Shown here: one piece after another, positions 13,625-25,600 of the stretch
How the letters are laid out: each line of letters opens with the position of its first letter
Position numbering within the stretch: position 1 is the stretch's first letter
Assembly (NCBI RefSeq): GCF_033807715.1
Contig: NC_084590.1
Location: forward strand, 342,001-406,000
DNA: 64,000 nt
Origin: Cololabis saira
Lineage: Eukaryota; Chordata; Actinopteri; Beloniformes; Belonidae
Direction of reading: 5' to 3'
The notes under the pieces: generated by a model
Database searches by the model: none
What the model saw: the letters and a program-made list of their open reading frames with translations, nothing else
Told to the model about the DNA's origin: nothing
Translations under genes and position numbers: made by a program

Positions 13625-16600
13625 TTTTTTTGTTCATCATCTTTTGATCTGACACAATAATGTAATTAATTCAAAGTAAAACACCTCAAGTTGAGGGCTT
13701 TTCTCAGCAATTTTTAGGTAAGATAAAAAAAGCGATTAATTCATTACAGATCTTAATTAATGAATCGCTTGACAGCACTAATACATACATACATACATTT
13801 TTTTTTTTTTTTCAGTTACTTAATTCTACCTATGGAATTGAATTAAAAACAGACTAAGAATAAAAGTTTTTAACACAAACATGTGGACACTGAAAATGTA
13901 AGCACACTTACTGTAAGGACTGGATCAGAAGAGCGGCGGGATGGGAAATATGATGTATCAGAAAGAAAAGGATAAAGAAAACTTTAGATAATTACAGATT
14001 TCAAGCATCAATAATTCATTTGTGAAATTCAACAGTGTAAAAGGTGCCTCTAGCATTCCTCCGTACTCAGAAATGGGAGCAGGAAACAGTGAATGGTGAG
14101 GCTGCAACTAAAAACTACTTATATAGTTGATTCATCAAGTACTGAAAGCATTGATCAACTGATTTGATTATGAATTGCGCATTAAGTTAAACCATTTTAT
14201 TATATTATTATTATAATAAAATTATTATTATTATTATTATACTAGGTTTTAAAATTAGCCTAAGATTGTTTAAGGCATGTGCCCCCTAACAAGAAAAATA
14301 GAAAATGTTTTTGTTTAGTTTTTTCAGGCACAAATATGGGATTTATGGAAGTTGTGTGATCAACAAACTTTGATGTTCATAAGACTGTAAATAATAAACA
14401 GTTAGTTCAAGTTAAAATCCCTTTATGACTGTGCTGTTGTCGTCATCAACATTTGGCTTACTTCTAATAACCAGAACCCCTAGACCATTTAAGATGCCGT
14501 ATTTTCTGGACTATAAGCCGCTACTTTTTTCATGGTTTTCAACCATGCAGCTTATACAAAGGTATAGCTATTCTGTGGATTTTTCTTCCACCACTAGGGG
14601 GCGCTCTAACCGGAATTAGAATCAAGACTAAGACAAAATAAATGCAAAGAAGAATACGCCACTTCTTCTTTAGCAGATAGAAGTAGGTAGAAGCAGATTT
14701 CAAACAGATAAATAGATAAATAAATACTGGTTATTTTCTCTTGGTTCTGTCCCGTTTTAATCAGCAAAGTTGCTGCCGTGTTAAAAGACACTGTTAGGAA
14801 AGGATCTGTTTAGGTACAAACATGTACATCATTTACAGTTCAAAATCCTTCTGGACATGTAGTAAATATCTAATCTAACAACAGAAATATCTGCGGCTTG
14901 CATATCTTTTTTTTTTTTTTAAATAGAGCAGATGCGGCTTGTATATCTTTTTTTAAATATTTTTTTAAAAAATAGAGCGGATGCGGCTTATAGTCCAGAA
15001 AATATGGTATTTAGAAAATTCAAAAACTAGCGGACATGAAGTTATTAGGTGTGAGATAAGGATGCAGGGATAGGGATTTGCTGCGGCGACTCCTAATGGG
15101 AACAGTCTTTCCAGCGCCCACACCTACCATCACACACAAGAATGAGCAGCACGTCCCGCACGTTTACAGTCTATCATCACACATTTGTAACATTACCTTC
15201 TCACTACCATCACTCCTAAATGGTTTCCTTAAAGTAGAAAACAAAAGTTTTCTGATGGTGTACCGTATGATGCACTAGGCATTATGGTACATGTACACTG
15301 AGCGACCACTTTGAGCACCTTTTGAGTAGTCAGTGTTATGGAGCAGTTTCTATTATATCTGGGCCTTAGTCTTCTCTGCTCTCTGTGTGGCTCACAGTGG
15401 GGTTCTGCCCTGATGCCATCACAAACACATGCGTGGTTCGCAGATGAAACACTTCTACCAGCAGACAGAGTGCATCAGAAAATATGTGGTGTCAACCACC
15501 TGACACGGAGACTAAAATATCCATCCATCGTCCGCCGCTTTATCCGTTCCCGGGTCGCGGGGGCAGCAGCCTCAGCAGAGATGCCCAGACTTCCTTCACC
15601 CCAGACACTTCCTCCAGCTCCTCCGGGGGGAGTCCGAGGCGTTCCCAGGCCAGCCGAGAGACATAGTCTCTCCAGCGTGTCCTGGGTCTGCCCCGGGGTC
15701 TCCTCCCGGTGGGACATGCCTGGAACACCTCCCTAGGGAGGCGTCCAGGAGGCATCCGGTACAGATGCCCAAGCCACCTCAGCTGACTCCTCTCAATGTG
15801 AAGGAGCAGCGGCTCGACTCCGAGCTCCTCCCGGGTGACCTAACTCCTCACCCTATCTCTAAGGGAGCGTCCAGCCACCCTGCGGAGGAAACTCATCTGG
15901 GCCGCTTGTATCCGCGATCTTGTCCTTTCGGTCACTACCCAAAGTTCATGACCATAGGTGAGGGTAGGTGGGTAGATTGGTAAATCGAGAGCTTCGCCTT
16001 TCGACTCAGCTCCCTCTTCACCACGACGGTCGGGTACATCGACCGCATAATGCGGACGCTGCACCGATCCATCTGTCAATCTCCCGCTCCATCGTTCCCT
16101 CACTCGTGAACAAGATCCTGAGATACTTGAACTCCTCCACCTGGGGCAGGACTTCCCCACCCACCCGGAGAAGGCACGCCACCCTTTCCCGGTGGAGAAC
16201 CATGACCTCGGTCTTGGAGGTGCTGATTCTCATCCCTGCCGCGTCGCACTCGGCCGCAAACCGCCCCAGCACATGCTGAAGGTCCCGGTCCGATGAAGCA
16301 CACAGGACAACATCATCTGCAAAAAGCAGAGATGAAATCCTGTGGTTCCCAAACCGGAACCCCTGCGGCCCCTGGCTGCGCCTAGAAATCCTGTCCATAA
16401 AAATTATGAACAGGACCGGTGACAAAGGGCAGCCCTGCCGGAGTCCAACATGCACCGGGAACAAGTCTGACTTACTGCCGGCAATGCAAACCAGACTCCT
16501 ACTCCGATCATACAGAGACCGGACAGCCCTTAATAGAGGGCCCCGGACTCCATACTCACCGAGCACCCCCCACAGAATGGCACGAGGGACACGGTCAAAT

Positions 16601-19600
16601 GCCTTCTCCAGATCCACAAAGCACATGTAGACTGGTTGGGCAAATTCCCATGAACCCTCGAGCACCCTGCGGAGGGTATAGAGCTGGTCCAGTGTTCCGC
16701 AACCGGGACGAAAACCGCATTGTTCCTCCTGAATCCGAGGTTCAACTATCGGCCGTAATCTCCTCTCCAGTACCCTGGAGTAGACTTTCCCGGGGAGGCT
16801 GAGAAGTGTGATCCCCCTGTAGTTGGAACACACTCTCCGGTCCCCCTTTTTAAAGGGGACCTATTACGAAAAACAAGTTTTTTCTTGTTTTAACATATAT
16901 AAAGTGGTCTCCCCTCACCCTGCCAACTCAGAAAAGATGATACCCCATGAAAATCTGCAAGGTCTGCTCTCCCCCGCCCAATGAATCCCCCAGTGTCATG
17001 TGGTTTCTGTGAGCCGTTTGGATTTGTGCATTTTCTTTACGTCACCAAAATGCAAACCACGCCCTTGGTCTCCTCCGCTGCTGAAACCACGCCCACTACC
17101 AGCTCTGTCCGCAGGCTCGAGCGGTCCTTCCTTCAGCCAGTCGGACGCGGCGCAGCGGCGGAGCGGATCCGGGTTAAATCATCCAGGTTCCCGGGTGGTT
17201 TGGGAACTGGGTCCTCGGGGGTCTGTCCCAGGCTGGACCAGCTTCACCCTCCGAGATTTTCAGGCAAATCTGTCGGTTTGATCACCGGTAACGGGCGATG
17301 CGCCGCAGATGCGCCGCGGATGCGCCGCGGATGCGCCGCGGATGCGCCGCGGATGCGCAGCGGAGCGGATGCGCTCCGGAGCCGATCTGTGCGCCCGCCG
17401 TGGGGTTGCGGCGCCCGTCGTGCAGCATCCGCCGGGCAGATCCGGCTGAAATTCCGCTGGTCGGTCCCCGGGAGTCCCTGCTACCAGTCCAGGCCGGTTC
17501 CTGCGGTCCCGGCCCGGTCGGAACCAGTCAGATTCCCCCGTTAAAGCCGCAGTGATGCGCGCTGCTCCAGCAGCGCTGCTCCCGGGCGCCCGGCGTGGCT
17601 CCGGGGCCAGCGTTTAGCATCCGCCGGGTAGATCCGGCTTAAATAGTGCATAAATGTTATTTATATACAACTCATATTTTATTTTTTTAACAATAAAGTT
17701 TCCATTTGTGAAAATTCAGTGTTGTGATAATTTACAGGCTCGGGCTGCTCTGGCGGAGCAACGTTATGCTCCTCCCCTGCTACACGTCATTCAGGGAGCC
17801 AATCAGCACCTCATTATCATACCCCCCCCTTCCCTAAAAATGAGGCGCAGAAAAAGAGGTTAGAAGCGTTAAAACTAGTGACAGGGCCCACAGGCTGGAT
17901 TTATGATTTATGTAGAAAAAACAAGCTTTAGATTGTTTTTAAGACATTTTAAGGCCTGTTTAAAATATACATTAAATGCCATAATAGGTCACCTTTAAAC
18001 AGAGGGACCACCACCCCGGTTTGCCACTCCAGCGGTACTGTCCCCTTCCTCCATGCGATGTCGCAAAGGCGTGTCAACCAAGACAGCCCTACGACATCCA
18101 GAGACTTGAGGTACTCAGGGCGAATCTCATCCACCCCCGGTGCCCTGCCACTGAGGAGCTTACGAACTACCTCAGTGACCTCGGCTTGGGTGATGGATGA
18201 GCACGCCCCAGAGTCCCCACTCTCTGCTTCCTCAGTGGAAGGCATGTCAGTCGGGTTGAGGAGATCCTCGAAGTATTCCTTCCACCGTCCAACGTTGTCC
18301 CCAGTCGAGGTCAACAGCTCCCCACCCGCACCATAAACGGTGCCGGCAGAGTACTGCTTCCCCCTTCTGAGGCGCCGAACGGTCCTCCAGAATTTCCTCG
18401 AGGCCGACCGAAAGTCTTCCTCCATGGCCTCCCCGAACTCCTCCCAGACCCGGGTTTTTGCCTCCAGGACCGCCCGAGCAGCGGCTCGCTTGGCCTGCCG
18501 GTACCCATCTACTGCGTCAGGAGTCCCACCGGCCAACATAGCCCGGTAGGACTCCTTCTTCAGTCTGACGGCATCCTGTACTTCCGGTGTCCACCACCGG
18601 GTTCTAGGATTGCCGCCACGACAGCACCGGAGACCTTGCGACCACAACTTCGAGCCGCCGCGTCGACAATGGAGGCAGAGAACATGGTCCACTCGGACTC
18701 AATGTCCCCCGCCTCCCCCGGGATCTGAGAGAAGCTCTCCCGGAGGTGGGAGTTGAAGATGTCCCTGACAGAGGGCTCGGCCAGACGTTCCCAACAGACC
18801 CTCACAATCCGTTTGGGTCTGCCCGGTCTGTCCAACCTCCTCCTCCGCCAGCGCATCCAACTCACCACCAGGTGGTGATCAGTTGACAGCTCAGCCCCTC
18901 TCTTCACCCGAGTGTCCAAGACATGCAGCCGAAGGTCAGATGAAACGACAACAAAGTCGATCATTGACCATTGGCCTAGGGTGTCCTGGTGCCACGTGCA
19001 CTGATGGACACCCTTATGCCTGAACATGGTGTTCGTTATGGACAAACTGTGACTAGCACAGAAGTCCAACAACACCGCTCAGGTTCAGATTGGGGAGGCC
19101 GTTCCTCCCAATCACGCCTCTCCAGGTATCACTGTCATTGCCCACGTGAGCGTTGAAGTCCCCCAGTAGAACAATGGAGTCCCCAGTTGGAGCACTATCA
19201 AGTACCCCTCCCAGGGACTCCAAGAAGGCCGGGTACTCCGCACTGCTGTTCGGCCCGTAGGCACAAACAACAGTGAGAGACCTTTCCCCGACCCGAAGGC
19301 GCAGGGAAGCGACCCTCTCGTTCACCGGGGTGAACTCCAACACATGGCGGCTGAGCTGGGGGGCTATAACCAAGCCCACACCAGCCCGCCGCCTCTCACC
19401 CTGGGCAACTCCAGAGTAGTGGAGGGTCCAGCCCCCTTCAAGGAGCTGGGTTCCAGAGCCCAAGCTATGTGCGGAGGTGAGCCCGACTATCTCTAGCCGG
19501 TATCTCTCAACCTCACGCACAAGCTCCGGCTCCTTCCCCCCCAGCGAGGTGACATTCCATGTCCCCACTGTGAGGGTTTTAGTCCAGGGATTGGGTCGTC

Positions 19601-22600
19601 GAGGCACCCCGCCACGACTGCTACCCAGATCACAAGGCACTGCCCTGCCATGGTCCTTCCTGCGGGTGGTGGGCCTACGGGACGGCGGACCCCCGTCGCC
19701 GTTTCGGGCTGAGCCCGGCCGGGTCCCACGGGCAAAGATCCGGCCACCAGGCGCTCGCCAGCGAGCCCCAACCCCAGGCCTGGCTCCAGGGCGGGGCTCC
19801 GGTAACGCCGATCCGGGCGACGTAGCGGTCCTCTGATGTCTCCTCTTCATGACAGGCTTTGTCATGACTAAAATATCTGCACTTTAAAACTTTTTTTAAA
19901 GCTCTTATATTGACTTATTTCATTAAAAGAAACATGAAGACACTTATTCCTTTAAGTGTCCTAAGTTCCAGATACACATCATGAAACAGAGGTATGATGT
20001 GACCACCTTAATGATTCAATTTCAATTTTCACTTTTATTTATATTTATATATATTAAGATACAAGTTTAGCTTTCCAGAGACCCAGAACATGACCTTGAG
20101 CAATTATTTAAAAAAACAATGGCAGATAAAAACTTCCCGAGTGGGAGAAAAACCTTAAACCAAACAGTGGCAAGAAAAACTCCCCTTTAGGAGGAAGAAA
20201 CCTGGACCAGGACCTGGATCATAAGGAGAAACCTGGACCAGGACCTGGATCATAAGGAGAAACCTGGACCAGGACCTGGATCATAAGGGGGTAGAAACCT
20301 GGACCAGGACCTGGATCAGAAGGGGGTAGAAACCTGGACCAGGACCTGGATCACAAGGGGGATAGAAACCTGGACCAGGACCTGGATCATAAGGAGAAAC
20401 CTGGACCAGGATCTGGATCATAAGGAGAAACCTGGACCAGGACCTGGATCATAAGTGGGTTGAAACCTGGACCAGGACCTGGATCATAAGGGGGTTGAAA
20501 CCTGGACCAGGACCATAAGGGGGGTAGAAACCTGGACCAGGATCATAAGGGGGTTGAAACCTGGACCAGGACCTGGATCATAAGGGGGTTGAAACCTGGA
20601 CCAGGACCTGGATCATAAGGGGGTTGAAACCTGGACCAGGACCTGGATCATAAGGGGGTTGAAACCTGGACCAGGACCTGGATCATAAGGGGGTTGAAAC
20701 CTGGACCAGGACCTGGATCATAAGGGGGGTCTTCCTGCCGGAGGCCAGACTGGGCAGAGCAGGAAAAGACAGAATGAAGAACAGAGAGAAGAGTGGCCCA
20801 GATATATTGTCAAAGGCACAAAAGACAAGGCGAGATATTAGTGATCTTTATCTGTTAGCGTGAGAACTAAAAGTTCTATGTACATAAGACTGATACGGGG
20901 TTAGTTGGTGGACTACAAGAACAATGGAGAACAATGATGGTTATGACATACTTCAAATGAATAACTGAGGGTTGATCAGATGAAAGGAAAGAGAAGAACA
21001 GGAGAGAAGGAGGAGTGATGGGCACTGCTCAGTGGATCCTGTGCTTCATGTGTTTGTGTTTGTGTTTGTGTCGCCCCCCCCCTAAATTTTTCATCGAGTT
21101 TTGCCCACTACGTGGATTATTTGTTGCAGCCCAACTGAATGGTTGGCTAACTATGCAAGTATGCATGATTGAATGATTGACTATCAGCCCACATGTGTGA
21201 TTGTCTCACTCACTGGTTCGGCAGTAGGGATATGCGTTCCAGGCCTTCTCATGAACCTCCAGAGAACCTTTTGGAGCCAGCACACGGACAAAGTTTGGTA
21301 CTTTGCTAAAAAGAGACGGACAGGTGTTGACATACAGTAATAACTCACAAATGCACTCTCAGAAAACATAAGAGACAACTCGTTTTTTTCCTCTTTGGTT
21401 TTTCATGATTTAATAAAGTTCATTTTGTCCATGGCTTTACAATTTAACTTGCTAATTCCTTTTGTCGGACAAGAATTTTTAGGTTTTTTAAATACCTGAC
21501 AAGTTTCCGCGATTCCTTTCGCCTTCATCAGAGTCACTATCTGATGGTGTGTGTGACCCGTCATTTATTATCTGATGGTGTGTGTGACCCGTCATTTATT
21601 ATCTGATGGTGTGTGTGACCCGTCATTTATTAGCTGATGGTGTGTGTGACCCGTCATTTATTAGCTGATGGTGTGAGTGACCCGTCATTTATTAGCTGAT
21701 GTTAAAAGGAGGCGTAACTCACCTGTCAGATTTGACAGGTGAGTTACGCCCTCTGCCGTCCGTTTGCCCCGCGAGTTTAGCTCAGATGAACATTTCACTT
21801 TCAGCTGTTGACTATTAACGACAAGAGCAGCTTTTTGTCGGGTGTATTTGAGAGACTATGTTTATTTGAAGGAATTTTGACATTATATTAAATTACTAAT
21901 GGAGAGAGTCGGCACATGAGAAAGAGAGGGAGGTGATTCTGATTCTACAACATTACAAAAGACAGAAATCTAATTGTGTAAGCCACTTACGTTTGCAGGT
22001 GGTAGACCTTGTGGGTGTACTGCCCCTTCTCTCCATCATTCTCGTATGGCTCATTTACAAGCACCTCCACACCATCTCCTCCACCTGTTTCACTCTTACT
22101 AGCTTCTGCTACTGAATACAGCTGGCCCACCTGGTACTGGAGGAGCACAGGAGATGGGATCAGTATTGCTTTTTCAGAGAGTTTTTCTCCGCAAATTAAA
22201 ACAAAACAAAACTTTAGTTTCTCACTTAAAGCCTCCATCACAATTGCACACAAATTGTAAATTATGCAAATTAGGTCATGACATCATTGAGTGACTTTAA
22301 GCCACTTGGCCACAGCACAGAAAGCCCTTCTGGAGCCCAGTGTGCTGCCCAGTATCACAACTCAGTCTCTAGTGGAGCCCAGTGTGCTGCCCAGTATCAC
22401 AGCTCAGTCTCTTCTGGAGCCCAGTGTGCTGCCCAGTATCACAGCTCAGTCTCTAGTGGAGCCCAGTGTGCTGCCCAATATCACAGCTCAGTCTCTTCTG
22501 GAGCCCAGTGTGCTGCCCAGAATCACAGCTCAGTCTCTAGTGAAGCCCAGTGTGCTGCCCAGTATCACAGCTCAGTCTCTTCTGGAGCCCAGTGTGCTGC

Positions 22601-25600
22601 CCAGTATCACAGCTCAGTCTCTAGTGAAGCCCAGTGTGCTGCCCAGTATCACAGCTCAGTCTCTTCTGGAGCCCAGTGTGCTGCCCAGTATCACAGCTCA
22701 GTCTCTAGTGGAGCCCAGTGTGCTGCCCAGTATCACAGCTCAGTCTCTTCTGGAGCCCAGTGTGCTGCCCAGTATCACAGCTCAGTCTCTTCTGGAGCCC
22801 AGTGTGCTGCCCAGTATCACAGCTCAGTCTCTTCTGGAGCCCAGTGTGCTGCCCAGTATCACAGCTCAGTCTCTTCTGGAGCCCAGTGTGCTGCCCAGTA
22901 TCACAGCTCAGTCTCTAGTGGAGCCCAGTGTGCTGCCCAGTACCACAGCTCAGTCTCTAGTGGAGCCGAGTTTGCTGCCCAGTATCACAGCTCAGTCTCT
23001 TCTGGAGCCCAGTGTGCTGCCCAGTATCACAGCTCAGTCACTAGTGGAGCCCAGTGTGCTGCCCAGTATCACAGCTCAGTCTCTAGTGGAGCCCAATGTG
23101 CTGCCCAGTATCACAGCTCAGTCTCTAATGGAGCCCAGTGTGCTGCCCAGTATCACAGCTCAGTCTCTAGTGGAGCCCAGTGTGCTGCCCAGTATCACAG
23201 CTCAGTCTCTAGTGGAGCCCAGTGTGCTGCCCAGTATCATAGCTCAGTCTCTAGTGGAACCCAGTGTGCTGCCCAGTTTCACAGCTCAGTCTCTAGTGGA
23301 GCCCAGTGTGCTGCCCAGTATCACAGCTTAGTCTCTAGTGGAGCCCAGTGTGCTGCCCAGTATCACAGCTCAGTCTCTTCTGTCACCCAGTGTGCTGCCC
23401 AGTATCACAGCTCAGTCTCTAGTGGAGCCCAGTGTGCTGCCCAGTATCACAGCTCAGTCTCTAGTGGAGCCCAGTGTGCTGCCCAGTATCACAGCTCAGT
23501 CTCTTCTGGAGCCCAGTGTGCTGCCCAGTATCACAGCTCAGTCTCTTCTGGAGCCCAGTGTGCTGCCCAGTCTCACAGCTCAGTCTCTTCTGGAGCCCAG
23601 TGTGTTGCCCAGTATCACAGCTCAGTCTCTTCTGGAGCCCAGTGTGCTGCCCAGTATCACAGCTCAATCTCTTCTGGAGCCCAGTGTGCTGCCCAGTATC
23701 ACAGCTCAGTCTCTAGTGGAGCCCAGTGTGCTGCCCAGTATCACAGCTCAGTCTCTTCTGGAGCCCAGTGTGCTGCCCAGTATCACAGCTCAGCCTCTTC
23801 TGGAGCCCAGTGTGCTGCCCAGTATCACAGCTCAGTCTCTAGTGGAGCCCAGTGTGCTGCCCAGTATCTCAGCTCAGTCTCTCCTGGAGCCCAGTGTGCT
23901 GCCCAGTACCACAGCTCAGTCTCTGCCGCAGGTATTTGATGTTTTGGGCCATTATCCTGTTAGAGGACCAGACTAAAAACAACTAAGAATGACTGCGAAC
24001 AAAACACTCATGATCCAAATCCCATCGAACATCTGTGGAAAAAGATTAAGTATGCAGTCTGGAGAAGGCAACGTTTTCCTATTATATATAAATATTTGTC
24101 AGTTTTAAGTTATTTCTGTGATCACTATGCATTTTCTTTCTTTAATTTAAAAAGGTCCTGACAAATTTGTCCACACATGTACATGTCTGGACTCCTTCAT
24201 CTTTCTAATCTTTTCTTCATCAGTAGTAAGCAATCAATCCCTTGATATCATATCTATACATTCCTACAAAGTTATAAGATTGTATCCTCAATAACAGTAA
24301 AATAATTTTCAGCAGCAGAAATCTCTCTTTCTCGTCTTCACTCAGTCTGTGTCTAGATGTGGACAAGGTGGAGTTTTCCAAGTATCATAAGACAACAAGC
24401 CAATGGATGGTTTCTGCTTTATTCATTACAAAATATTATCTCTGTTAGTTGGAGTTGATGGTTTACTATACTCATAAAATGACTTTATCCATGAGCTCAT
24501 GGAATTTGTTTTTCTCACAAAGACTATGTGGAACTGTGTTAGAAGGACCGCAGAGTAGCCATCAGTATATATTTATATTTGAGGAACTCCCATTTCTTGA
24601 CAGGTGTCGTCAGTTCTTCAGAGTTAACGATCTCTTGAATCAGTTGTTTAATTTTTTTTACAGTAGTCAGAATTTTTAAGCAGACTGGAGTTACATTTCC
24701 AATATTTGTGAGAATTAGTACTGTTTTTAGGTTTAACATGTAGATAAATAAGGCTGTGATCAGTAAGTGGAGCAGCTGAAATTGAGAGTAGATTGAGAGT
24801 AAATAGCATAGCAAGTGGCTTGAAATTAACCAATGGTCAATTCTAGACTTTAAATTTGAATTTGGACTGAACCATGAGTATTTGAGTATACCTGGGTTTA
24901 AATATCGCCATGCATCAATCAGATTTTGTTCATTGCAAAAATGAGTAAATATGGGATTAGGATGATTTACAGAATGTCTAAGAAGATATTTATCCAGGAA
25001 ATCATCATGGACTAAATTCAGATCCCCTCCAACTATGATGTTATCAGTTGTGTATGATAATTTGAAGTTGTTTAATTGTAGGCTGATTTGTTCCAATAGT
25101 CTTCTGTTTTCTGTGCTATTGTTGTAGCCATAAATAACAGGATGAATTTCAATTAATCTATTTTTAGGATAAGAATCAACCAGTGACCATTTTCATCTGC
25201 CTTGTGGGAGATAACCTGACCTCTGAAGGTTTTTAGGAGGATGGCGACTCCTGCTGACTTTGAAGTGCCATGGCTGAAGAAGGCATCATCTCCCCAGTGT
25301 TAGACCAAAGTAAAGTATCCTCGCTCTTGGAGTGAGTTTCTTGAAGAAAAACGATATTTGCATTTTTCCCTTTACAGAATAAAAAAAAACATTTTCTTTT
25401 TGTCATGTCTCTTAGACCCCTTGCATTTACAGAAATTAGAAATATATCATTTTTTAGACTAAACATAGAACATAAAAAAATTCTAAGATAACTGAACTGT
25501 TGAAGAACACAAAAAATATAGTACCTGCTTGTGGTTACTGAACTTTATAGTAACAGAAGCCTGAGTATGTTTTCTATTTATAACTCACTTGTTTTAAGAA

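Larger units (their letters stand above)
15512..19868 (-). mobile_element. Rex3 non-LTR retrotransposon (RTE clade), nearly full length, interrupted
   Basis: The minus-strand element carries an apurinic-type endonuclease (19.77-18.9 kb), a linker, an RT (16.83-16.02 kb) and a C-terminal part with [21 protein letters not shown] and [20 protein letters not shown]. Two stretches match the published Rex3 detection primers as I recall them: cggtgacaaagggcagccctg at about 16417, and accaccaccccggtttgcca near 18007 with one mismatch. The 3' end is a short ggatggat-type repeat at about 15516-15530. Frame breaks near 19.06, 18.6 and 16.0 kb, plus a 1.15-kb insertion at 16.85-18.0 kb, make it inactive. 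Confidence 0.92.

Noticed and set aside
15338..15736. 132-codon plus-strand ORF with a leader-like N-terminus
   Set aside because: Its second half is antisense Rex3 3' end, so the frame is fortuitous.
22278..23939. 553-codon ORF of [14 protein letters not shown] repeats as a secreted repeat protein
   Set aside because: It is the 42-bp minisatellite read in one of three equally open frames. There is no signal peptide, no domain and no start context, and it lies antisense within a pitpna intron.
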